From: Podocnemis expansa
Lineage: Eukaryota; Chordata; Testudines; Podocnemididae
Reading direction: 5' to 3'
Length of the DNA stretch: 64,000 nt
Assembly (NCBI GenBank): GCA_007922195.1
Contig: ML682008.1
Coordinates: forward strand, 9,302,416 to 9,366,415
The number at the start of each line of letters is the position of its first letter. The stretch's first letter is position 1. The notes beneath the pieces are model-generated. The model saw nothing but the letters and a program-made list of their open reading frames with translations, was not told the DNA's origin and searched no databases. Below are positions 11,854 through 22,169 of this stretch, piece after piece. Position numbers and translations under genes: made by a program.

Positions 11854-12194
11854 TTGATTCAACATGATGCCCATGATCCCTGCCTCACATCTTCCCAGTC
11901 TTCCTGCTGAGCTCCATGGGATAGAGGCTCCTACTATGTGCAGATCCCTCTATGAAGGGTCCTTACATGCCTACCTAATTCCAGCCTCAGCCCCTATAAC
12001 ACATGTAAATCCCTAATGCCCTGCTCTACCTCCCATCCCCCACTCATGTTCCAATCCCATCTTCTAACGCTACGGGTCTTTCAAATAATCCACATCCAGG
12101 ACAGTGACACATGAGAAACAGAATAATTTTGTAATGTTTAGATAGGAGTGACTATTGACACACATGCATACAATCAAGGTACCACCTTAATCAA

Positions 12195-12860
12195 ATCATA
12201 GAAATAAAGGGCTGAGGGAGTCCAACTATTCCAGGGCTTGACAAGTGTGCTGCCCACTCAGGAGCCAGCCCAAAAACTAAGGTGCTTTGCTGTGCCTCAA
12301 CACTTCAGAATGGCCCTGCTGCCAAAAAGCCGCTGCCAGACAGGGATCTCTCCCCACCCCGACCCCGACCCCCCCACTCTCCCTGTCAAGTGGTTCGCCT
12401 AATCTCTTCTTAGAAACCTCTAGTGATGGAGATGCCACAATTTCCCTGGGTAACCTATTCCATTAGGTAAATAGCTTTACTGTTAATTTTTTTCCTTAAT
12501 ATCCAACCTAAAATTCCCTTTGCTACAAACTAAGCAACTTCTATCCTCAGTGAACATACTGAAAAATCAATCGCCGTTCTCCTCATAATAAGTTTTTACA
12601 GATCTGTGAATGTGTGTTCCTTCCAACACCTGCCAACCCCAGCCTTTTCTTTTCTAGACTAAATATGCCCAATTCTTTCAGCTTTTCCTCATAAGTCATG
12701 TTTTCAAACCTTATTTTTGCTGCTCTCCTCTGGACTCGGCAATTTGTCCATACCTTTCTCAAAGCGCAGTGCCCAAAACTAGACACTATTCCAACTGAGC
12801 TCCCTCCAATGACAAGCAGAGCAAAGCAATTACCTTCCAAGTCTTGTATATGATGCACAT
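12195..12860 (-). mobile_element. Old CR1/L3-type LINE 3' region
   Basis: Reverse-complement CR1 3' sequence, including ctctggactcggcaatttgtcc, tttcagcttttcctcataag and the aatcatagaaataaagggctga end. The minus frame 12858-12583 carries FENMTYEEKLKELGIFSLEKKRLG, split here as FENMTYEEKLKEL and GIFSLEKKRL, which are typical of the CR1 RT C-terminus. About 150 bases at 12233-12385 (starting cagggcttgacaag) interrupt it and look like a separate insertion. Confidence 0.75.
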
Positions 12861-14789
12861 TTTAATAATCTCAGAATTACAGCTGCCTTTTTTGCAACAG
12901 CACCACCCACTTGATTCATAATCCACATGTCATGATTAGGATGTGGGCTATCTGCCCTGGTGGTCAAAGCAGGCATCAGGCTAGATCAGATGCTGAGAGG
13001 TCAGACCGCAAGATAGGCTAGAAGACAGGTAAATAGTGTCAAGCATTGGGAGGCAGGCAGAATCAGGTTACCAGATCACAGGCAGGAGAAAACTTGAGAG
13101 CAGAACCCTGTATCAATAACCAGAGTCAGGCCGGGTCACGATATCAGGGTCAAAAGAGGAAACAGGAAACACAAGGCACACAGTTCACAGCAGGTTGGAT
13201 GCCAGCTGTATCGACAACTTCTGGCTCCTGTGTTGGATTTAAAAGAGAGACTCCAGCGTTCTCCCAATGAGGTCCCAGAACTGGGAACCGCACAATTCAG
13301 CTCCTAGTCTACCAGGTTGGAACCTGATAGGGCCAAAGAGGTTTTCCGTAACCATATTCTCTCATCAGAGCTGTAACTGCAGCAGGGACAAGGGGGCAAA
13401 ACCCTGGGCAGCGCGGAGTGGTGCTATTTAAGGAGTAGCTTTTGCAGCACCAGCTCTAAGCACTGCTAATGTGAAGGGGTGCGTTCTGATCGGTACAAAC
13501 TCTGCACAGTAAAAACCCACGTTAAGGCTCTGTCTTTGATAATGTGTGATCCACTACAACTCGCAAAACCCTATTCATATAGGTAGACCTCCGCAGCGCA
13601 TGACCCACCTGACAAGCACCTTCTGGTGATGGTACAGGCTTAACTGGTCTGCCATCTGGTGGTCAGTACTCTACCTTTTCCCCCACAGCTAGGCCTAGAG
13701 CCCTCCAGCTGAGCTCTTCCCACCTCCACCCCTTCCAAGATTCATTCAAGCCCAGCCTAACCCAGGCTGCCTCAGAGGCCGCCACACGTCCATTTACCTG
13801 CTTGCAGTCTGTCACTGGACATCAGCCCTTCAAACAAGTACTTGTTACTGTCCTTTTTTTAAAAAAAAAGCAGCAATTTTTAAAGCAATTGTTAAATAAA
13901 TTGCCTTTGATAAATGTTCTTATCAATTTCATTATTTCAAAGACAGCTAATCTGTGATTCACGTAAAGCCTGGTACAAAATCTGTTTACATTGTAAATCA
14001 TCCTCCCAGCGTCTTGTCTGTGACTAGTCAGAATCAATAAGCTATATGCATGTCAAAACTGAATTTGAGCTTTGTGAAGGACAGATATTCAATTTATGCT
14101 AACATAACAATGGTATCAACATGTAGTCCAATACTCACAAAGCCTTGAGCTTCTAATGGAATCAATTAATATTTCAGGAGACATTAATAATTTACATCCA
14201 CTGTAAACTACCATTCTCCAAGATTATATTCTGAGAATACATACTTGCACTTTTATTATATAGGTTTTAAGGGCCTCACACTGAAAAGTAATGTTCATCC
14301 ATGGGGGCAGGGGGAGTGAAGAAACAGACTAAGCATGCTGAATTTTTTATTTAGCAGATCTAAATAAGAATGATGCAGCATCATATTTACTACAAGATTT
14401 CCAGAAGATACTTTTCCAAGAGCTAATTTATTTTACTAATTCCTAATAGTCCCAAGAGCAAATTCTATTTTTGAAATAGTTGCTAAAGGACCTTCCATTC
14501 CACGAAGGATGAATGAAATGGAATGCTTTATTAAGAGTGACTAGTATAACAGCTTTTACCAACAGCCTTCAGAAGTTTTTTTTTTTTCCTTTCTTGGTGA
14601 CCTACAGGACATGAGTGGTAGCAAGCCAGTAATGCAGCAGTCTCATAGTCTTTGCTGTAGTTCACATCTGTTCACCATGGGTAAGTCTCTCTGCTTGGCA
14701 ATGGGCAGGGTTTGTTCTTTGGCATGGCCTGGGTGAAAGAGGGTGAAAGTAGGAAATGTAGCACACGCATAGGAAAAAGGTGAGGATGA
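12861..14789. other. PHTF2 intron, mostly unassigned
   Basis: The stretch 12960-13420 is rich in short gtcagg/cagg units and may be a degraded retroelement leader, but I cannot name it. The rest is AT-rich with no supported gene. Confidence 0.35.
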
Positions 14790-14794
14790 GAAGA

Positions 14795-15052
14795 CTGGTC
14801 TAGTAGTTAGGATAAGGGCCTAAGAATTGGGAAACCTGGGTTCAAAGTCCCTGCTTTGCCACAAGACTTTCTGCGTAACCTTGGCAAGTCAGATAGCCTC
14901 TCCCAGCCTCAGTTGCCCACCTGTAAAATACGTATAATACTTTTCCTACTCACAGGTGTAGGATGAGCATAAATACTTTACAGATTGTGAAGCACTCTTC
15001 AGAGCCAGTGATTAAAAATGCTATATAAGAAATGTATTATTGTGCAACGACA
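14795..15052 (+). mobile_element. MIR-like CORE-SINE
   Basis: The order gttaggataagggc, gggttcaaagtccctgctttgccac, cttggcaagtcag, cctcagttgcccacctgtaaaat and aaatactttacagattgtgaagc follows the MIR/CORE-SINE consensus as I know it. The tRNA-derived head contains a B-box-like gggttcaaagtcc. Confidence 0.75.
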
Positions 15053-15682
15053 CTATATTAGATGATATTGGGAATGCAGTTTTTGAAGGGAGGCTATTCA
15101 AGTGGGCGGAGAGATGGAAATAGTCCATACAAACTGCACACTACATTGCTGAGGATGTCTAACCTTCAGCTTCCTTATGCAAGTCCTAACTCCCATTACT
15201 CTGTTACAAACCAATGAATAAGTGTGAAGATTCCCCACCACTACCCCTCAGATAGGGGAGTTAAAACTAAGCAATTCAACACATCTTTTACGAACGTTTG
15301 GAATCCATATAGGAACCACCCCTTAAAGAAGAAGTTTGCCTTAATAAACATTTTTTAAAAGATCTCAATCTTGGTCCTCATGTTACTAAATACTGAATGG
15401 GGGGGGTGAGAACACTGACAACAGGCTTACATTTTATCAACCAATTTCACACAACTAGAATTTGACTGAGGTTTATACCTTTAAAGTAGTAAACTGCCAT
15501 AATGAATGATGAAATACTTAAAATGACGATATAATGGAAAAGTGCCTTCCAAGTGCAATAATGCACATTATTGATGTATTTACAGGATATGCATTTAGAT
15601 ATCATTGATCTAAGCACTGTCAAAAAATTATGAACCAGAATCAATGCTTTACACTGCTTGATGGTTTACTCTTTCCTAATAT

Positions 15683-15785
15683 CAGAGAGACAAGGTGGGT
15701 GAGGTAGTATCTCTTACTGGATCAACTTCTGTTGATGAAAGACAAGTTTTCAAGCCACACAGAGCTGTTCTTTAGGTCTTTCCCA
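15683..15785 (-). mobile_element. Fragment of a second Penelope-like family
   Basis: Matches the common reptile repeat with gacaaggtgggtgaggtagt and ggatcaacttctgttgatgaaag. On the minus strand the end reads GAC, CTAAAGA, A, cagct...ggctt, GAAA, acttGTC, which parallels a hammerhead layout, but this copy has an A where the core G5 should be. Assignment to Penelope-like elements rests on that layout and on memory of the family. Confidence 0.45.
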
Positions 15786-16752
15786 GTATGTTTATTATAT
15801 AAATCTTAAAGCTTATCTTTCTTTTACAATTAGCTGACCATCCCTGAAAGATACACCTGTAAGAACAGCCAGAAACAGTAGTCTCTTGATTAGAGTTAGT
15901 ACCAGTATGAACACATCCAATTGTCCTCACTAGCACTACTGCCCATTCTAATAACATACCTTGAATTTTTTGGTATTTTAACTCCCCACATTTCTTAGCC
16001 TTGTTCTGGCAGCATCTGAAGACTACAAGAATGAATAGCTCTCAAACTGACTATGCTTTGCTCTGCACTCTGTAATTATAACACTACCCCCCCCGAGAAC
16101 ATATTTAGAGATTTCATCTTGCCTGTTAATATGATGTTAAATTATACATTAAATGTTACAAGGTATTGAAACTGAAGTCCCCTTTCACACAGCTTTTCTT
16201 TCTGCCTTATGTTTGAGGATAACACAGCAGCCCAAAGGAATTTTCACAGATAGTTCAGAGATCATGCCAAAGAGAGTACATGAAAACAGCAGTACTCTGA
16301 GAAGCTAACTCAGGTTCTCTCCTGACAGAACAATGCTTTCTGTAACTGAAAGAATACCTAGTCCCAGCTTAGTACCCAGTTTTGTCAGTACACAGGAAAC
16401 TCCCAGATGCACCAAGTTCTTTAAAAGCCAAAAATCATCTTTGTTCCTGACACAAGAAGGATTGCTTCTTTGAGCAGATGTGGTTTAGTAACCACTGAAG
16501 TCTTCACAAGCGTAGTCATGGACCCAGCCCTCCTGGCATAGGATCTCTTTGGTGCTAGGGTACCCATGACTTAGCTGACTCATGCCACAGCATGCATGGA
16601 GAAGCTTTGTATACAACTTCCTTAAGCATAACAAAATTCTGCTGTTTGCTTTCCTCTCATCTTGACAAGTACTGAACAAACATGGCACTGATTCACACCA
16701 AATACAGGTTTAAAATAAATTTAAAATGCATGTAACTATAACCTTAATTCTA

Positions 16753-16879
16753 TCTATCGCATGAGCTTTCGTGGGTGGATTTTCTCCCACGAAAGCTCAT
16801 GCAATAAATAAGTGTTAGTCTTTAAGTGCCACAAGACTCCTTGCTTTTTTTTTTGCTTTACTAGACTAACACTTTGGAA
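16753..16879. mobile_element. Palindromic Penelope-like 3'-end unit with 10-bp TSD
   Basis: A short left arm (reverse complement of cccacgaaagctcatgcgat) is followed by tggattttct and then the long right arm to the cactttgga end. The centre is the loop of the hammerhead stem II. CTTAATTCTA flanks the unit at 16743-16752 and 16880-16889, a perfect 10-bp duplication. Confidence 0.85.
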
Positions 16880-16889
16880 CTTAATTCTA

Positions 16890-18469
16890 CCATAATCTAC
16901 GCAGACCTTACTTTTTGCTAAATATATCTATCATCAGAAACCTGTAAGAGAGCACTGTGACATAACTAGGACCCAAAATGTTTTCCCATCCTTCCCAGAA
17001 ATGTCATCCAAAAGCCTGTATTTCTGGACTTTTGATACTCTTCATAAACACATTCACTTTAAAAAAAACTGCAACAAAAAAAACAAACCCGCTTTCATGA
17101 ACACAAAGTTAAGGTCTAGCACTCAGAAGATATAAAGTTGAAAAACATTTAAAAAGCCTGCTCTCACAGCATTTCCAGTATTATCAATGCCAATGATTTT
17201 ATCAGGAGTCTCATAACACTGGGTGTTTTTCTTAAGTCAGTCTTCATTTTAAAAATTAAGTTTCTAGCTCTTACGGTTGTACAGGAAGAAAGACTTAAGA
17301 GTCTGATCTAAGTGCACCCTAAAGCCGTAGAAACCAGAAAGAAAATAAAGAACTTTAAATTCATTTTTATTATGTTATGATTAAGCAGTCTGACTCATGA
17401 TTTTTGAATGTTTGGAGTGACAATATTGCATATTGCACATCATATATGTTTTCCAATTGATCAATAACAAAGTCAGGTTCCAAACTTGCAGGTGACTGAA
17501 TACTTAGGAACCTCTGTATCCACATACAGCCCCACTGACTTAAAATTAACTGACATGCAGTCAGAATCAGGATCAGGGCCCAATTCATTAAGTTCTACTT
17601 TTTCCAGGGAAAAATTAATAAAAGTATTAGATATAAAAAATTTTATGTGCATTTAAGATAAACCTTTAACATTCAATAATGAATTCTTATCTTGCAATCC
17701 TAACACTGAAGTAATGCTATATTCTTACTTCTAAATTCCACAGGCATTTAAGAACAAAGAAAAGCTAGAGATTAGCTGCTGAGTATATTGTAAATTCTTT
17801 GCTCAGTGCCAATTCAGCTTGCTCCCCTAAAAGATCACCATCAACTTGAAAATTACACCTGTGTAAAATTTTATGCCTACTAAGTACACAACACTTCACA
17901 GAAATTAGTGAAAAACTCCCAAGTCCGTGCATTTCACACTGAAACTAGCAATAGTTCACACACTTTTCCCCTCCCTAAGAGGGCCCCTTATCAATAAAGA
18001 AGAAAAAAGTTAAAAAGATATGGAAAACAAATCCAGGAAAAACTGAAACACAGACTCAATTAGACACAGGAAATTGTTTAAAATAAAGTAAGCGTTTCCC
18101 CAGTTTCTCAGATTTTTCAAGAGGAGAACGTTAAATTCCTTTTCTCTACAGCTAACCATCCATTCAAGTTGTGCTATATCAATTCAGTGTATTGGTAAAC
18201 ACATGTAGACTTAGGGCCATGTTCCAACAAGCTAAATATATGACTTTGAAGCAGTGTTCTTACATAAAAATGGTTTTTCCTCCTACCCAAAGCCAAAGCA
18301 TTCATTTTCAAAAAGGACTACATCCATGCAAACTCTTCTGTTAAGACTTCAGGAAATTTTTTTTTCTTTTAAAGGTGCTTTCTGCAAGTCAGTTTTGAGC
18401 ACAAGCAAAGCAATGAAATCACTATTAATGATAAATATTTCGGAAATACAGGAACATGTAAAAACAGTC
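16890..18469. other. PHTF2 intron, no feature recognised
   Basis: AT-rich intronic sequence. I see no exon with plausible splice sites and no clear repeat. Confidence 0.45.
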
Positions 18470-19370
18470 AGTTTTAGTCGAGACGGTCTTGCAAGCTCCC
18501 TCTATATCTTACAAACCTCAAGTACAGCAGCTCAGACTTAAAATTCTTGAGTAAGGAAATTTGACAAACAACAGATAACATTATGGTACTTCTGCACAAG
18601 TGGTCATGGAACGGACAGATTTGTATGAGCTTTTTTGGGAAGCCCAGTTTATGTAGAATAACCCAAAGACCCTCTCTGTTGACTATACCAAAAATTTTGG
18701 TCAAGTTGATGAAAATGACTAGGTTAGGAGTCTATGGCTACGTCTACATCAAGGAAACTTAGTTTGGACTTGTTAGTCCAAATTAAGAAGTTCGAGCTTA
18801 GTTCCAACTAACCTTGTGCTTTTAAGTTTGAACTAACCTCGCGTTCTAGTTCAAACTAACGCTTAATTCGAACTAGAACACACTGTTACTTCGAACTAAC
18901 TGGCTTAGCTCAAACTTAAGTTTGAGCAAAGCATTAGTCTGGGTCTTGGCTGGACTTAGTTTGAGCTAACATTGGAACTAAGGCAGTTGATCTGGAGTAA
19001 GTGCTGGTACTAACTAGTTCAAACTAGGCTTTCCTTAGTTCGAACTAAAATTTCTTAGTTTGAACTAGGGAAAGCTGTGTGGCCACAGGCTAAATTAGTC
19101 CAGACTAAGCCTCTTTAGTACGGACTAATTTGCCAGTGTAGACAGAGCTTATTACAGGAGTGGGTGGGTGAGCTTCTCTGGCCTGCATTGTGCAGGAGGT
19201 GAGCATAAATCTCCTTCTGACATTAAAATCTGAGTTTATGTACTGTACACAGAGCCATGTTCTGCTCTGAACATTTTTTCTGGACTTGTCTTATGACTAA
19301 AATTATGTCTGTAGTACTGCAGCCTGACGTGAAACCACACTGCTGTTCTGGCAGAATCTCCTCACTATAG
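18470..19370 (-). pseudogene. LINE reverse transcriptase fragment, clade uncertain
   Basis: Read on the minus strand, 19370-19240 encodes EILPEQQCGFTSGCSTTD then IILVIRQVQKKCSEQNMAL. After an interrupting MITE (18738-19149), 18704-18640 encodes MTKIFGIVNREGLWVIL. This is the RT finger-palm order seen in RTE-like vertebrate LINEs, where the second part reads LTKAFDTVNREGLW. The catalytic D at the TKAFD box is not intact. Frames are broken and no element end is evident. Confidence 0.65.
18738..19149. mobile_element. MITE built from TTAGTTCGAACTAA palindromes
   Basis: The ends read gctacgtctacatc and, in reverse complement, gctctgtctacact, an imperfect terminal inverted repeat. The interior repeats variants of the self-complementary 14-mer TTAGTTCGAACTAA many times. 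It lies within the LINE fragment on either side. A second copy is at 53163-53460. No coding capacity. Confidence 0.7.
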
Positions 19371-20095
19371 GCATCTCAACATCCCCCACTGGAATCTTTT
19401 GGTCTGGAAACAGAAGTCCCTGCTTGTAGCTACCTGTACAGGACAGTGTTCCTGATGATACGAGTTTTACGACTTTCGCTGACCAACCTGCGCTGATGTC
19501 AGGGAGACACCCACCATGAACCTGCAACACCATAGAGAAGTAACTCTTTCTATTGATGTATTCAATTGCGAGATGGTCCTGAGACAAAATTGCACTGTGT
19601 GCACCATCTACTGCCCAGCCAAAGTTAACGAATCACAGCACTGTGAAGCCATCCACCATTTCACAAACATTGGCCAGAATCATAGTCCTTCTGCAGCGGA
19701 ATGAGATTAATGGTCCTGCACGCTTCTGATACCACAGCCCTGATGATGGACTTGCTGACTCCAAACAGATCAGCAAATTAACTTTTAGCAGTCTGAAGTT
19801 GCCAGTTTCCACATATCAACCACTACACACTTCTCAATGGAGAGGACAACTCTCCTTCTAGTCTCCTTGCAACATCGGTCAAAGGCAGGCTCTTGACAGA
19901 GTTCCATGAAGGCGGCTTTATGCATTCAAAAGTTCTGCAGCCACTGCTTGTCATCCCTCACCTTCCTAAAAATGTGAGCCCACCACTCAGTCCTTGTTGC
20001 ATGCACCCCAAAAAAGCAGTGTCAAGCTACAGCACCAGGTGTGAACAAGTTTTGGTGACAAAAATCAGTACTGTGTGGACAAGCTAAAGTGCTGC
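19370..20095 (-). pseudogene. PIF/Harbinger transposase relic
   Basis: Minus-strand pieces in order are FADLFGVSKSII (about 19770), FGWAVDGAH with the first DDE Asp (about 19615), then LAIEYINRKSYFSMVLQVHG, DISAGWSAK and GLLFPDQKIPVGDVEMP (19587-19375). These match the Harbinger DDE nuclease. The frame is interrupted by stops, and the downstream part carrying the next catalytic Asp is missing where the LINE sequence begins at about 19370. Confidence 0.75.
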
Positions 20096-21490
20096 AATTT
20101 CAGCACTTTTTGACCACCGATACAACTACCATCCATGAACCCTTCTATTGAAAGCAAGATCTTATAGAAAGACAACAGCAATTACTTCCAGAGGAGAAAA
20201 ACAACCCTAAAACTTCAGTCTATTTGTCATTCTTCTATTAGTTGTTCATAAACAAAAAACTCCTGTATTTTTATCAGTAAATATCTTTTTATTTCTTCTA
20301 GCAAAGACCAAATAGCAGAAGACAGGACAACTACTAAAGGCCGCAGATGTAGTCTTATTCATTAGTGTGTTTTGAAGACAATTTACAATTAAATGTGTTT
20401 TTAAATTTAAATCAAAAGTACATTATAAATAGCATCTCATTTAGTTACCAAAGATTTAGATTTGCCTTTTCAAACTCCTGTTATCCACAGTTGTATATGT
20501 TCAGTAAAGCAATGCAGTGATACAATTCAAACATTACCTAGTGCTTATCTTGTATGTAAAGTAGTGAACAATGCTACCGAAACTGTAGACTGCTGTCACT
20601 CTACTCAAAAAACGAGATCTATATTCTCATTAGGTTATCTCAAGTAAACAAAAATGTAAAGATTTGCTGCTTTACAAACAGAATGGGGGAGTTAACTGAA
20701 GATCTAAATATATATCTTACTTTTCAACAGAACCTAATTATAGTACATATATAGCATGTGCGTTAAAAAGCCAGACCTTCCTACTTTAAATTCTAGGATA
20801 AGAGCATCGAAATTGAGTTCTAATCTGTGCTGCTTTATAACTGAAATGCACTTTAACTGCCACAATCTTTTAATAAAAACTTTTATCAGACTAAATTGTG
20901 AATCATATACTGTGAAATTGCTGAAATTTAAAAACCAAAACGCAGAACAACATTTAGCAGTTTTCATGTACTAACATTAATAAATTAAGTTAACCTAACC
21001 TAGAAACAAATTGTGGATGATTTTTTCAGAAAATCTGGCTGACTCCTACCAGTAGAAATAAAAGAAATGTAAAGATTTTGATACTCCAGAAAGCAGAGCC
21101 ATTAGCTGATAAATGAAATTTTCACTTTCCACCTTGCTGGTTGCTTTTCCTTCAAATACAGTGTTATTTCAATTCTTTACAAGAAAGTGACCAGGTAAAT
21201 GAAGACTTGAGGGAAAAACAACACATTTTGCTTTTAAAAAAACCCACACAGCCCCAAAAGAATCAGAGCACACTTTTTGAATAGCCATTTTATTTCCATA
21301 AGCACACTTAATACATGTTTAATCAATTATTTTTTGGAAAAATAGTTTGAAATACTCATTTTCAGACACTACACAAAACACTTTAAGAGGAAAAAATGTA
21401 AAACATACAAAAGACTAAATAAAACCCAAATCTCCACTGAATACTCCCCCCTTTCTTTCTTTTACCACCACCAAATATTTTAACTGAAAA
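20096..21490. other. PHTF2 intron next to the coding exon
   Basis: AT-rich and without a recognisable repeat or second exon. The minus-strand donor of the PHTF2 exon opens into this segment. Confidence 0.5.
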
Positions 21491-21496
21491 TCTTAC

Positions 21497-21541
21497 CTTC
21501 TTCTGGTACCAGACTATAGCATCTGTTACTTTGGACGCCAT
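21497..21541 (-). CDS. PHTF2: PHTF2 first coding exon (N-terminal 15 codons)
   Basis: Read on the minus strand from ATG at 21541-21539, the exon encodes MASKVTDAIVWYQKK and then stops at a donor, AAG followed by GTAAGA (21496-21491). This is the conserved start of putative homeodomain transcription factor 2, a membrane protein of poorly known function despite its name. The exon begins at 21576 after the acceptor ttttcacag. Upstream in-frame extension is blocked by TAA immediately before the ATG. The rest of the protein is encoded left of the window: I looked for the next exon (beginning near IGAYDQQIW) in 1-21490 and did not find it. The neighbour TMEM60 in the opposite orientation supports the assignment, because the two genes are head to head in mammals. 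Confidence 0.93.
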
Positions 21542-21576
21542 TTATTCTACTGCATTCACATGGTAGTCATTGTAGG
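21542..21576 (-). promoter_or_regulatory. PHTF2: PHTF2 5'UTR segment with upstream ATGs
   Basis: The 35 untranslated bases of this exon contain three ATGs, each closed at once. ATG-ACT-ACC-ATG-TGA (21570-21556) gives two nested starts, and ATG-CAG-TAG (21555-21547) follows directly. The main ATG has G at +4 but T at -3. Such minimal upstream frames usually reduce translation of the main frame; their effect here is inference. Confidence 0.7.
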
Positions 21577-21894
21577 CTGTGAAAAGACAGATAAATTTTA
21601 CTTCCACCTTCCAAGAAAAGCTGAACAGGCATATAAACCACTCTAGTTAGTTGCAAAAGAAAGTATCAGTAGTATATTGCTATACTTACACCCTGCCTCA
21701 TTACCATTTCAGTAATAAGTTTTCCCCCAAGTAAACAAAGATCTACTGCCACAGTAAGGAAGCAGGTGTTTCTATTACAACAGCTCTCTTCACTCAACAA
21801 AGTAATGCATACCCACCAAAAAAAAAAGTAAACTTTGTTGCCCAAGCAACAATCATGGAGCACAATTACACTGCAATAAAAAACCCATGACACC

Positions 21895-22160
21895 AGATCA
21901 CAGAAACTGGATCAACTGATTTGGGCTCACAGGGCTTTGCCTGCAGAGCTAAAAACTGCAGCACAGCTACTCGGCTCAGGTTGTAATGTAGGCTCCGAGA
22001 CTTACTCCTCATGGAGTATCAGACCTTGGGCTCCAACATGAGCCCAAATACCTGCACTGCAATTTTTACTCCTGCACCCTTATTCCTGCAAGCCCAAGTC
22101 AGCTGATCTGGTCAAGCCACAACCTTGCCATAGATATTTACTTAATGGCAGTGTAGAAAC
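21895..22160. mobile_element. MITE-like repeat (gggctcacagggct family)
   Basis: A partly palindromic repeat with tgatttgggctcacagggct near one end and caagcccaagtcagctgatc near the other, ending in ggcagtgtagaaac. It is related to 58355-58640 and to an abundant reptile MITE with gtgtagac ends. Non-coding. Confidence 0.6.
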
Positions 22161-22169
22161 ATCAGCCTT

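Noticed and set aside
1..21490. Second PHTF2 coding exon
   Set aside because: I looked on the minus strand for the sequence that should follow the first 15 codons and did not see it with splice sites; the intron appears to run off the window.
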